Below, in pieces: positions 56,399 through 64,000 of a stretch of 64,000 bases of DNA. Position numbers and translations under genes: made by a program. Each line of letters starts with the position of its first letter. Within the stretch, counting starts at the first letter, position 1. Under the pieces are notes generated by a model. It had not been told where the DNA came from. It saw nothing but the letters and a program-made list of their open reading frames with translations, and did not search any database. Origin of the DNA: Actinophytocola gossypii (GTDB lineage: Bacteria; Actinomycetota; Actinomycetes; Mycobacteriales; Pseudonocardiaceae); NCBI RefSeq assembly GCF_025165815.1, contig NZ_JAFFZE010000004.1, forward strand, positions 434,001 to 498,000, in the 5' to 3' direction.

Positions 56399-57958
56399 GT
56401 GTTCACCCTCCGCGCGTTGTTGGCCGACCGGCGTCTCGAGCTGCGCCTGCTCGTCGAGGGCCGCCCCGGCGCCCTCGACGAGGAGGTGCTGTGGCCGCAC
56501 AACACCGAGCTGCCCGACCCGTCGCCGTACGTGCGGGCGCGCGAGCTGGTGCTGACCAACGGGCTGTGGCTCGACCGGACCGAGCCCGCCTCGTTCGTCG
56601 CCGGCGTGGTGCGCGCCGGTGGCGCGGGGATCGTCTTCGGACTGCGCACCCAGACCCCGCACACTCCCCCGGAGCTGGTCGCCGCCTGCACGGAGGCGGA
56701 CCTGCCGCTGGCGGAGATCTCGGTCCGGGTGCCGTTCACCGCGCTCACCCGGGCCGCCGCCGCGATCTACACCGAGCAGCGGCAGGACGCGCTGCTCGGC
56801 ATGGTCCGCCGCGGGGACGCGCTCGCCGCCGCGATCTCCCACGGCGCGGGCGCGTCCGGGGTGCTCAAGGTGCTCCGCCACGACCACGACCTGCCGCTCG
56901 CGGTGGTCGACCGGATGGGCCGGCCGCTCGCCAGCACCGGTGTCGACCTCACCGCGGAGCAGCGCGCCGCGGTCGCCGACGCGCTGGCCCGGCGGCCGCC
57001 GCCGCTCGAGGTGGAGCTCGACGGCTCGGTCTCGGCGGCGATGTTCCCGGTCGGGGCGGTCGGCGACTTCGACGCCACCCTGCTGTGCCTGCGACCGGCC
57101 GCCGACCTCGGTCCTGGCGAGCGGGACGCACTCGACCAGGCGGCCCGCTTCCTGTCCCTGGAGGTCGCGAAACGGCAGGCCGTGCAGGCGATCGAGCAGC
57201 GGTTCGCCAGCGAGCTGCTCGACATGATCCTGTCCGGGGCGCAGCGCGCGGCCGAGGTGCCGGAGCGGCTGCGGGCCTTCGGCGTCGATCCGGGCGGATC
57301 GCTCGCGGTGTGCGCGGTGGCGTTCGCCGATCCGGACACGCCGACGCTGCCGGGGCTGGCCGAGGCGGTCGGCGAGTTCCTCCTCGCCGAGAACACCGCG
57401 GTGGTGGTGGCCGGCGGCAGCCAGGACGTGGTCGCGGTGCTGGCCTGGCAACGGCCGGAACGGGAGCTGCGGGAACTCGCCACCCGGTTGGTCGACGCGG
57501 TCGAGGCGCGTTTCCCCGGGCACCACCCGGTGCTGGGGCTCGGCGAGCCGGCCGCCGACGCGACCGCGCTGCGCCGCCCGCTCGTCTCGGCCCGCGAGGC
57601 CTGCCGCGTGTTGGTCCGCCGCGGCGGCCCGGGGGTCGCGGTGTTCGGCGAGTTGGGCACCCACCGGCTGCTGCTCGGCCTGCACGAGCCGGAGACGCTG
57701 CGGGGTTTCGCCGACAGCGTGCTCGGACCGCTGCGCGAGCACGACCTGCGCCGCGGCGGCCAGCTGGTGGTGACGCTGCGGACCTTCCTCGACCACGACG
57801 GCCAGTGGGCGGCGACGGCGGCCGCACTGTTCGTGCACGTCAACACGCTGCGCAACCGGCTGAGCAAGGTGACCGAGCTGACCGGCCGCGACGTCACCCG
57901 CACCGAGGACCGGGTGGACCTGTACCTGGCGCTGGCGGCCGACGCCTTCCAGCGGTAG
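56399..57958 (+). CDS. PucR-family transcriptional regulator
   Basis: A GTG at 56399 gives 519 residues: an N-terminal PucR domain (VFTLRALLADRRLELRLLVE ... AISVRVPFT region to ~120), a GGDEF-like middle domain and the C-terminal PucR HTH (AALFVHVNTLRNRLSKVTEL). Relatives control purine, allantoin or amino-acid catabolism. No ribosome-binding site precedes the GTG; a GGATAT box ten bases upstream could be the -10 of a leaderless transcript. TGTTCAC occurs twice 11 bp apart (56389 and 56400). It converges on the deacetylase gene with a seven-base gap. Confidence 0.85.
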   Translation: MFTLRALLADRRLELRLLVEGRPGALDEEVLWPHNTELPDPSPYVRARELVLTNGLWLDRTEPASFVAGVVRAGGAGIVFGLRTQTPHTPPELVAACTEADLPLAEISVRVPFTALTRAAAAIYTEQRQDALLGMVRRGDALAAAISHGAGASGVLKVLRHDHDLPLAVVDRMGRPLASTGVDLTAEQRAAVADALARRPPPLEVELDGSVSAAMFPVGAVGDFDATLLCLRPAADLGPGERDALDQAARFLSLEVAKRQAVQAIEQRFASELLDMILSGAQRAAEVPERLRAFGVDPGGSLAVCAVAFADPDTPTLPGLAEAVGEFLLAENTAVVVAGGSQDVVAVLAWQRPERELRELATRLVDAVEARFPGHHPVLGLGEPAADATALRRPLVSAREACRVLVRRGGPGVAVFGELGTHRLLLGLHEPETLRGFADSVLGPLREHDLRRGGQLVVTLRTFLDHDGQWAATAAALFVHVNTLRNRLSKVTELTGRDVTRTEDRVDLYLALAADAFQR

Positions 57959-57965
57959 CCGCCCC

Positions 57966-58814
57966 TCAGCGGTAGTCCGGCGACGCGGGAACCGGGCGGG
58001 CGGGCAGCTCCTGGTCGGCCATGGCCGCGTCCGCGACCTCGCGGCAGCGGGCGAACCGCACGTCGCCGCGGTCCAGCGCGTACTCGATCAGCCGCCGCAA
58101 CGCCATGATCCGCCCCGGCCGCCCGGTCAGGAACGGGTGTGAGCACAGGTTGAACAGGCAGCCGTACCGGCGCATACCGTCCAGCTCGGCACGCCACAGC
58201 TCCAGCGCCTTCTCCGGCGACTCGATCACCGAGCCGATCCTCGGCCGCGGCAGGAACGCGTACTGCTCCCAGTCGTCGAGCGACCAGTGCACGGGCAGTT
58301 CGGCGATCTCCCCGTGCCGGGTGGCGATCCGGTACGGCCGGTCGTCGGCCATCAGCGACGAGTCGTACCGCAGCCCGTACCCCGCCACCAGGTCCGGGGT
58401 CCGCCGGCTGGCCGCCCACAGCGCCGCGCGGTGGCCCGCGACCTCGATGCCCTGCGCGGCGAAGACCTCCAGCGCGCGCTCGAAGTCCGCCCGCTCCTCC
58501 TCGGGGGTCATCGACGTCGGCGGGCGGTGGGCGTAGGAGTGGTGGGCCACCTCGTGCCCGCGCTCGACGACCGACGCGGCGAGGCCGGGGCGGTGCTCGG
58601 CGACCCAGCCGGGCACGAAGAACGTCGCCGGCACGCCGAGGTCGTCGAGCGTGTCGAGGATCCTCGGCACGCCGACGTCCGGGCCGTAGGACTGGTGGGT
58701 CATCGTCGCCAGGTGCTCGGCGTATCCGGGGTCCTCGGCCAGGACCGGTGTCTCGGCGTCCACGTCGAACGTCAACGTCGCCACCGCCGCCGCACCGCCG
58801 CGCCAGCCGGTCAT
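57966..58814 (-). CDS. Polysaccharide deacetylase-family (NodB fold) hydrolase, possibly allantoinase-like
   Basis: The ATG at 58814 overlaps the stop of the upstream flavin oxidoreductase (ATGA), giving 282 residues. The NodB fold shows TLTFDVDAETP (catalytic Asp region), PATFFVPGWVAEH and the metal motif GHEVAHHSYAHRPP. There is no signal peptide, so it acts in the cytoplasm, unlike cell-wall deacetylases. Cytoplasmic members include PuuE-type allantoinases and imidase-like enzymes. The neighbouring PucR and DUF1989 genes favour a small-molecule amide substrate. Confidence 0.82.
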   Translation of the reverse strand: MTGWRGGAAAVATLTFDVDAETPVLAEDPGYAEHLATMTHQSYGPDVGVPRILDTLDDLGVPATFFVPGWVAEHRPGLAASVVERGHEVAHHSYAHRPPTSMTPEEERADFERALEVFAAQGIEVAGHRAALWAASRRTPDLVAGYGLRYDSSLMADDRPYRIATRHGEIAELPVHWSLDDWEQYAFLPRPRIGSVIESPEKALELWRAELDGMRRYGCLFNLCSHPFLTGRPGRIMALRRLIEYALDRGDVRFARCREVADAAMADQELPARPVPASPDYR

Positions 58815-59929
58815 CCCCGCACGCCCTCCCGCCACCGGCGCGCCACGGACAGCGTCGCCATGGGCTTCAGCATGCCCGCGTCGAACGGCTCCAGCGCGAC
58901 GTCCTTCGCCACACGCCGGGGCAGGTCGGGGTTCGCGAGCGCCCCACGGCCGATCGCGAGCAGGTCGGCGTGCCCGCCCTCGAGCACGTCGGCGGCCCGG
59001 CGCAGGTCGTGCATGCCGCCGTTGGCGATCACCGGCAGGCCGGTGCGCCGCCGGGCGAGCGCGGTGATCGTGTCGCCGCCGGCGAGCCTCGCGGTCTCGA
59101 TCCAGTCCCGGCCCTCACTCGCGACGTGCACGAAGCCGGCACCGGCCGCGGCGACCGCGTCGAAGACGACCTCCGCGTCGCGCACGCCGCCCGGCCAGCG
59201 GTAGGTGAAGTCGTTGACCTTGGTCTGGGAGAACCGGATACCGACCAGGAAGTCGGGCAGCGCCCCGTGGACGTCGGCGACCACCTCGGCCGCGAGGCGC
59301 ACCCGGCCGGACACCGTTCCGCCGTAGCCGTCCGCGCGCCGGTTGGTGTAGTCGGTGAGGAACTGGTCGAGCAGGTAGCCGTTCGCCCCGTGCACCTCGA
59401 CGCCGTCGAACCCGGCGGAGTGCGCGTTGCGGGCGGCCGCGACGAACCCGGCTCGCACCTGCTCGATGTCGTCCGCCGACATCTCGCGCGGGACTGGCCA
59501 CGGGCCGCTGCCGCCGTACTCCGGCATCATCTCGCCCAGCGGCGCCACGGCCGACGGGGCGATGCGGACGGCACCGTGGGCCGAGCCCTGCGACAGCGCG
59601 CCGGCGTGCATCAGCTGCGCGATGATCCGCCCGCCCGCGGCGTGCACCCGCCGGGTCACCTCCCGCCAGCCCTCGACGTGCTCCGCGGTGACCAGGCCGG
59701 GTTGGTTGTGGTAGCCCTGGCTGTACGCGGCGTCGGTGTAGACGCCCTCGGTGATCACCAGCGGGAACCCGCCCTCGGCGAACTCCGTGTAGTAGTCGGC
59801 CATCTCGGTGGTCGGCAGCCCGTCGGGGGTCGCCGAGACCCTGGTCATCGGTGCGACCGCGAAGCGTCCGTCGAGGTCCAGCGCGCCCAGCCGGAAGGGG
59901 GTGGCCGCCGCGTGCGGTGAGTCGTTCAT
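58811..59929 (-). CDS. Old-yellow-enzyme-family NADH:flavin oxidoreductase
   Basis: This 372-residue FMN-dependent TIM-barrel enzyme has FAVAPMTRVSATPDG at the start, IAQLMHAGALSQG, the substrate-binding HGANGYLLDQFLTDYTNRR and the FMN phosphate-binding region around LPVIANGGM and LLAIGRGALANPD. Such enzymes reduce activated C=C bonds or act as dienoyl-CoA-type reductases. It lies between a DUF1989 gene (121 bp upstream) and the deacetylase gene, all on the minus strand. The substrate is unknown. Confidence 0.9.
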   Translation of the reverse strand: MNDSPHAAATPFRLGALDLDGRFAVAPMTRVSATPDGLPTTEMADYYTEFAEGGFPLVITEGVYTDAAYSQGYHNQPGLVTAEHVEGWREVTRRVHAAGGRIIAQLMHAGALSQGSAHGAVRIAPSAVAPLGEMMPEYGGSGPWPVPREMSADDIEQVRAGFVAAARNAHSAGFDGVEVHGANGYLLDQFLTDYTNRRADGYGGTVSGRVRLAAEVVADVHGALPDFLVGIRFSQTKVNDFTYRWPGGVRDAEVVFDAVAAAGAGFVHVASEGRDWIETARLAGGDTITALARRRTGLPVIANGGMHDLRRAADVLEGGHADLLAIGRGALANPDLPRRVAKDVALEPFDAGMLKPMATLSVARRWREGVRG

Positions 59930-60050
59930 GTGGTGCTCCTGGTCGGTGCGTGCTTTGTGGCTCCACCCAACCAGCGGCGACCGGGTGCGCGCAGTGGACG
60001 ATCATCCACCGAGACGTGGCCGGACTGGCGAAGTGAACAGCCCATCGGCG

Positions 60051-60653
60051 TCAGGTCCAGGACACGAGCCGCTCCAGCACGAGCGGCTTCGGGGTGCCGG
60101 CGTTGATCCCGGACAGGTCCTGCGGGCAGGCCGAGACGACCACCACGCAGTCCGACTCGGCGCGTACCGTCACCGCGGCCCCGGGACCCGCAGGTGAGGA
60201 GTTCCAGCGCAGCTCGCCGGCGGGGGTGACCGGGATGTCCATGAACAGGTTCACCGGCTGCGGCACCACGTCGAGGTCCAGCCCCAGCGCCGTGCGCAGG
60301 TTCTCCGCGCACGACGCGTGCCAGCCGGTCACCCCGAGCGCGGCGTACCGGACGGGGTCGCAGGCGGGCAGCAGCATGTCGTGGCGGCCGGGCGAGGTGT
60401 CCTCCACGAGCGTCAGGATCGGGCGTCGCCGGGTGGTGACGAACGGCTGCCCGATCTCGGGGAACAGGCGGCTGTGGTGCACGCGAGTGTGCGCGGCGCT
60501 GAGCCACTCCGCCGGTGTGCCGGTGCAGGCGAAGAGATCACCGACCTGACCACCCTCCTCGGTGACCACGCGCAGGTGCTCCCCCGTCCGCAGATCGATC
60601 CGGCGACCTTCCCGTGCGGGCACGACCACCCGATTCCGAAGCGTGAGCTGCAT
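60051..60653 (-). CDS. DUF1989 (urea carboxylase-associated) protein
   Basis: The ATG at 60653 gives 200 residues with DUF1989 features: VVPAREGRRIDLRTGEHLRV, GQVGDLFACTG, a conserved cysteine in HASCAENLR, and the C-terminal ACPQDLSGINAGTPKP. Members sit beside urea carboxylase or carboxyguanidine-degrading enzymes; related proteins have been reported to act on carboxyguanidine. No urea carboxylase is present here. It is the first gene of a minus-strand group with the flavin oxidoreductase and deacetylase. Confidence 0.83.
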   Translation of the reverse strand: MQLTLRNRVVVPAREGRRIDLRTGEHLRVVTEEGGQVGDLFACTGTPAEWLSAAHTRVHHSRLFPEIGQPFVTTRRRPILTLVEDTSPGRHDMLLPACDPVRYAALGVTGWHASCAENLRTALGLDLDVVPQPVNLFMDIPVTPAGELRWNSSPAGPGAAVTVRAESDCVVVVSACPQDLSGINAGTPKPLVLERLVSWT

Positions 60654-60817
60654 GCCGACAGCCCACCACCGCCGCCCGCCGGCCGCCATGGACGATGTCC
60701 CACCTCGACTCCCGTCGCGGTGGACCTTCACCCAGTGGCCCGTCCCCACATGTCACAGCCGACGGGCCTGCTTCGTCCCCGGTCCGGAAGCCACCAACCG
60801 AAACGAGGGAACTCATC

Positions 60818-61573
60818 GTGAGCGAGCAGAGGATCGCGCTGGTCACCGGGGCGAACAAGGGGATCGGTCGCGCGACCGCCGAGCAACTCGCCGCACTGGG
60901 CATGACGGTCGTCGTCGGGGCCAGGGAGCCGCGGCGCGGCGAGGAGACAGCCGCCGCCCTGCGCGCGGCGGGCGGCGACGCGCACCCGGTCACCCTGGAC
61001 GTCACCGACCAGGAGACCGCGCGAGCGGCCGCGGAGCGGGTCGAGGAGCGCTTCGGCCGCCTCGACGTGCTGGTCAACAACGCCGGCATCACCGGCTCCG
61101 GGCAGGTCGCGCCCCAGGACGCCGTCGACCAGGTCCCCAGCTCCGTCGACCTGGTCATGGTCCGGGCCGTGTTCGAGACCAACGTCCTGGGCGTGATCGC
61201 GGTGACCAACGCCCTCCTGCCACTGCTGCGACGGTCACCGGCGCCGCGCATCGTCAACCTCAGCAGCCACGCCGCGTCGCTGACCATCTCCGCCGACCCG
61301 GACGGTCCCCTGGCGGCGCTGCCCGCGTCGGCCGCGTACACGCCGTCCAAGGCCGCGCTGAACGCGGTGACCGTGCAGTACGCCAACGAGCTGCGCAAGG
61401 ACGGCGTCCTCGTCAACGCCGTCGCTCCCGGCTACGTCGCCACCGACATCAACGACCACCGCGGGTTCCTCACCCCGGCGCAGGGCGCCGCGGCCGTCGT
61501 GCGGCTGGCCACGCTCCCGTCGGACGGGCCGACCGGTGGGTTCTTCGACGCCGACGGCCCGGTGCCCTGGTGA
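60818..61573 (+). CDS. SDR-family NAD(P)-dependent oxidoreductase
   Basis: The GTG at 60818 follows GAGGGA with seven-base spacing and gives 251 residues. It has GANKGIG (11-17), the NNAG motif (87-90), Ser150 and the Y174/K178 pair in YTPSK, so it is a complete classical SDR resembling carbonyl reductases. Its stop overlaps the start of a sigma-J-type gene, so the two are translationally coupled. Confidence 0.9.
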   Translation: MSEQRIALVTGANKGIGRATAEQLAALGMTVVVGAREPRRGEETAAALRAAGGDAHPVTLDVTDQETARAAAERVEERFGRLDVLVNNAGITGSGQVAPQDAVDQVPSSVDLVMVRAVFETNVLGVIAVTNALLPLLRRSPAPRIVNLSSHAASLTISADPDGPLAALPASAAYTPSKAALNAVTVQYANELRKDGVLVNAVAPGYVATDINDHRGFLTPAQGAAAVVRLATLPSDGPTGGFFDADGPVPW

Positions 61574-62505
61574 GGGCGGGCGCGCTCCGGAACGAGGAGT
61601 TCGAGCGGCTGCGACCGCTGCTGTTCTCGATCGCCTACCGGATCCTCGGCAGCGTGGCCGAGGCCGAGGACGCCGTGCAAGAGACGTGGCTGCGCTACGA
61701 GGGTTCCCCGGTCGAGCCGGAGTCGGTCCGGGCCTACCTCTCGGTCGTGGTGACGAGGGTCGCCGTCGACGTGTTGCGCTCGGCACGGGTCCGGCGGGAG
61801 TCCTACGTCGGCCCGTGGCTCCCCGAGCCGCTGCTGACCGACCCCTACCAGGATCCGGAGCGTTCGGCGGAGCTGGCCGACTCGGTGTCGATGGCGGCAC
61901 TGCTCCTGTTGGAGCGGCTGAGCCCGTTGGAGCGGGCGGTGTTCGTGCTGCGGGAGGTGTTCGGGTTCGGCTTCCCGGAGATCGCCACGGCGGTGCGGCG
62001 GTCGGAGGCGGCGTGCCGGCAGCTCGCCGTACGCGCACGCCGCCACATGGAGGCGGGGCGGCCGAGGTTCGAGGCCGACCGGGCCGAACGCGAGGAGCTT
62101 GCCGGCCGTTTCCTGGACGCGTTCCGGAACGGGGACGTCGAGGGCCTGCGCGAGCTGCTGGCCGCCGACGTGCGACTGGTCGGCGACGGCGGTGGGAAGA
62201 CCCCGCAGGTAGCCGCCGCCTTCGTCGGCCCGGTGAAGGTGGGACGAGCGCTCGCCGCACTCGCCGCCTGGCTCGGGCGGGCGGAGGTGGAGTTGGAACC
62301 GCACGAGGTGAACCGCCAACCCGGCGCGATCTTCCGCGACCGCGACGGCAGGGTCGTCAACACCTGGGCACTCGACATCCTCGACGGCCGGATCCAGACG
62401 ATCCGTACCGTCCTCAACCCCGACAAGCTCGGGCACGTGGGTCCGGTGGCGGACGTGTGGGCGCTCGCCCGGCGGACACGCCGACCCCGTGACTCGACGG
62501 AGTGA
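61570..62505 (+). CDS. SigJ-type ECF sigma factor (second copy in window)
   Basis: The GTG at 61570 overlaps the SDR stop (GTGA). The 311-residue product has sigma region 2 (LLFSIAYRILGSVAEAEDAV), region 4 (PEIATAVRRSEAACRQLAVRARRHM) and a SnoaL-like C-terminus with the DGGG motif (VGDGGGKTPQVAAAF). It is diverged from the sigJ at 41.5 kb and is a separate paralogue. Coupling to an SDR suggests that the enzyme and the sigma factor are made together, possibly in response to a reactive carbonyl or redox signal. Confidence 0.9.
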   Translation: MRAGALRNEEFERLRPLLFSIAYRILGSVAEAEDAVQETWLRYEGSPVEPESVRAYLSVVVTRVAVDVLRSARVRRESYVGPWLPEPLLTDPYQDPERSAELADSVSMAALLLLERLSPLERAVFVLREVFGFGFPEIATAVRRSEAACRQLAVRARRHMEAGRPRFEADRAEREELAGRFLDAFRNGDVEGLRELLAADVRLVGDGGGKTPQVAAAFVGPVKVGRALAALAAWLGRAEVELEPHEVNRQPGAIFRDRDGRVVNTWALDILDGRIQTIRTVLNPDKLGHVGPVADVWALARRTRRPRDSTE

Positions 62506-62559
62506 CCGACCGCCGGCCCCGGGCCGGGTCACGGCTGGAGGGCCGCCTCCCGCGCGGGT

Positions 62560-62947
62560 GTGTATGGCCGGGGTGTACTCGTCGACGCGGAGCAGCATCG
62601 CTGCGCACCGAGGTCAGCGACTCGGTCACCTGGACGGTCGACACGTGTACGACCCGTTCGAGGAGATGTACCCGGACTACAGCCAGCTGGCCGAGAAGGC
62701 ACGCGAGCACGTCCGCGACACCGTCTGGGACCTCGTCGTCTGCGTCACCGACCAGCCGATGCAGGACGACTCGACGGTGGTGGTGGCCAACCCGCACCTC
62801 CGTGACCGGGTCGCGGTGGTCTCGCTGCCGGCGCTCGGCGGGCGGCGGCTACGCCGGCGACTGACCGCGGCGGTGGTGGCGGTCATCGCCCGGCCGCACC
62901 TGGACCCATTACCCGGCCAAGGCCGCATGGCGCCACTAGTGTCCTGA
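62560..62947 (+). pseudogene. Remnant of a hypothetical membrane-protein gene
   Basis: One frame reads SLRTEVSDSVTWTVDT up to about 62640; the next frame reads YDPFEEMYPDYSQLAEKARE, then WDLVVCVTDQPMQDDSTVVV and VSLPALGGRRLRRRL. The WDLVVCVTDxP ... VSLPALGG pattern is that of the N-terminal part of a family of actinobacterial hypothetical proteins with C-terminal membrane helices (recalled, not checked). The helices are missing here, and the frame ends near an insertion-like sequence at 62941. A frameshift plus a 3' truncation make it a pseudogene. Confidence 0.5.
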
Positions 62948-62965
62948 GTCGTCAATTCGTTGACA
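62936..62965. other. Possible mobile-element end remnant
   Basis: The AT-richer stretch from ACTAGTGTCC to about 62965 contains the hairpin GTCAA-TTCG-TTGAC (62951-62964) and sits exactly between two truncated genes. No transposase is nearby. The reading as an insertion-sequence end is tentative. Confidence 0.3.
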
Positions 62966-63128
62966 GTAGACAGTGAGGGTCTCTCACGCCGTACTCCAGC
63001 ACCGGCGCCACCTGGTCGAACCAGGACGTCGTCGACGGGGTGATGCCGCCGACCACGGCCAGCATCGCGTCGGTGGTGACCGGCACCAGCTCACCGCGGC
63101 TCATCGACTCGACCATCGCCTGCCGCAG
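62952..63128 (-). pseudogene. Regulator-like C-terminal fragment (possibly TetR)
   Basis: About 50 codons read MVESMSRGELVPVTTDAM and LAVVGGITPSTTSWFDQVAP, which resembles the C-terminal helices of a TetR-type regulator. The fragment has no DNA-binding part. It begins where the upstream AAA-protein fragment breaks off (~63128) and ends in the AT-richer stretch at ~62965. The family call is weak. Confidence 0.4.
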
Positions 63129-63456
63129 CCGGCCGCTCGGCGTCCCACAGCGACGCCGACGCGGCGGCGCTGTCCCGGGGGTCGTCGGCGGCCGGGACCG
63201 GAACCGGAGGACCGGGCTCGACGGGCGGCGGCGGGTTCGACGCGCGCAACCGCGCCGCCACCAGTTGAGCGCGCAGCAGCCGGACCCGCGCCGGATCGCC
63301 GCCGCGGGCCTCGAACGCCTCCAGTTCGGTGGCGGCGCGACCCGGATCCCGTTCCAGCAACAGCGTGACGAAGTCCTCACGCAGCGCCAGGTTGCCGGGG
63401 TCGGCCGCCACCTCGCGGGCGATCACCTCCACGAAACCGTCGTTGTCTCTGGTCAT
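63125..63456 (-). pseudogene. 5' fragment of an AAA+ ATPase gene
   Basis: From an ATG at 63456 about 110 residues read the TPR-like N-terminal region of an AAA+ protein (TRDNDGFVEVIAREVAADPG, RAATELEAFEARGGDPARVR), a Pro-rich linker and LWDAERPA. In the family this last segment lies just ahead of the AAA+ core with its Walker motifs, which is missing here. The frame then meets a stop at 63091. The gene was cut immediately before its catalytic domain. Confidence 0.6.
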
Positions 63457-63555
63457 CCGGTTCTTTCTCGTCTCAGCTCAGCCGGTCGCGTCCGCGATCC
63501 GTCTGGTTGGAGACAAGCAATGCCGCCGATCATGGTGAACAGGCGGCCCGACGGC

Positions 63556-64000
63556 CTACGAGCAAGCCGCCCGTGGAGTGAGCGTGCCGACCGGTGTCCT
63601 GGCGCGGAACGTGTTCGACAGGGGCCCGACGGTGATCGGGTACGTGCCGGCGGCGTCCGGAGTGACCGTCCAGCCCACCGTGGTCGACGCGCCGGCGGCC
63701 AACGTCACGGGGGTGACCGCGAACGTCGAACCGCGGACGGTCAACTCCGCGTCGTACGTGCCGGCCGAACTGCCGACGTTCTTCACCCGCGCCGCGACGC
63801 AGACCGGCTCGCCGACCTGGACGTCGTCCGGGCTGACGGTCAGGTCGTACGCGGCGAAGTGCGGCGCGTTCGCCTGCGGTTCGGGTGCGGCCCAGTCGAT
63901 CGCGTTGTAGAAGATCTCCTTCGCGTCGGGCGTCCAGGCGTCTGGGTCGGCCCCGTGCATGGACAGCAGCACATGCCGGTTGTTGGCTCGCTGGTCGATG
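63556..64000 (-). CDS. C-terminal part of a protein with a CARDB-like domain (5' end outside window)
   Basis: The frame enters from the right edge and ends at 63556, giving 148 visible residues. The upstream part (RANNRHVLLSMHGADPDAWT, EIFYNAIDWAA) looks like the end of a Rossmann-like or glutamine-amidotransferase/ThuA-like domain. The last ~90 residues form a CARDB-type Ig fold (DDVQVGEPVCVAARVKNVGS, AGASTTVGWTVTPDAAGTYP). Such C-terminal beta domains are typical of secreted enzymes. The full function cannot be judged from this end. Confidence 0.65.
   Translation of the reverse strand, partial: IDQRANNRHVLLSMHGADPDAWTPDAKEIFYNAIDWAAPEPQANAPHFAAYDLTVSPDDVQVGEPVCVAARVKNVGSSAGTYDAELTVRGSTFAVTPVTLAAGASTTVGWTVTPDAAGTYPITVGPLSNTFRARTPVGTLTPRAACS

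Noticed and set aside
1-64000. tRNA, rRNA, riboswitch or replication-origin signals
   Set aside because: No tRNA T-arm/cloverleaf, rRNA stretch, known riboswitch core or DnaA-box cluster was recognised by reading both strands; a tRNAscan/Infernal run would settle this.

Overview
The window is 64 kb of very GC-rich DNA (third codon positions almost all G or C, many GTG starts, many 4-bp ATGA/GTGA gene overlaps). It fits an actinomycete chromosome, most likely a Pseudonocardiaceae-type genome. The support is indirect: a SARP regulator, a large LuxR ATPase regulator, two PucR regulators, two sigma-J-type factors, a CstA/Cys-Cys-stop/ArsA operon and a hybrid PKS-NRPS. No tRNA, rRNA, CRISPR array or intact transposase was seen.

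Layout. 1-3.9 kb: the first part (A, B, C and part of D) of an Mrp/Mnh Na+/H+ antiporter operon. 4-6.4 kb: a KhtT-like antiporter regulator, an XRE regulator and a divergent SDR/tautomerase pair. 6.5-12.3 kb: a SARP regulator, a deletion scar joining two gene fragments, two small secreted four-cysteine proteins and a DUF4394 exported protein. 12.4-18.4 kb: a LuxR-type ATPase regulator, a secreted sugar dehydrogenase-like protein, an autoregulated MerR-YnfA operon, a chimeric pseudogene and a DUF1905 protein. 18.4-30.9 kb: a biosynthetic locus made of one 10.4-kb gene (acyl ligase-ACP-KS-AT-ACP-luciferase-like monooxygenase-C-A-PCP-C), an MFS exporter and a sulfotransferase. 31-36.5 kb: a PucR regulator, a frameshifted gene and a glycine betaine/proline-type ABC importer. 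36.5-41.4 kb: an Nramp-like transporter with a 29-residue membrane microprotein, converging on cstA-CC-stop-arsA. 41.5-43 kb: a divergent sigma-J/DoxX pair. 43-51.8 kb: a six-gene L-arabinose operon (araB-araD-araA-chvE-mmsA-mmsB) under a LacI regulator. 51.9-56.3 kb: a trypsin-like protease, a secreted alpha/beta hydrolase, a frameshifted MFS gene and a membrane protein. 56.4-62.5 kb: a PucR regulator with a deacetylase, an old-yellow-enzyme and a DUF1989 gene that may serve nitrogen catabolism, then an SDR/sigma-J pair. 62.5-64 kb: gene debris and the 3' end of a CARDB-domain protein.

How the parts work together. The arabinose operon is the clearest functional unit: import by ChvE-MmsA-MmsB and conversion to xylulose-5-phosphate by AraA, AraB and AraD, with a palindromic operator lying on the promoter -10. 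The PKS-NRPS gene overlaps the MFS gene, so synthesis and export are probably co-transcribed; a sulfotransferase lies just upstream beyond a hairpin. Three genes (merR, doxX, araB) look leaderless. Broken genes are frequent: fragment junctions near 9.91, 17.85 and 63.13 kb and frameshifts near 32.91, 54.79 and 62.64 kb, which marks the stretches around them as decaying or rearranged.
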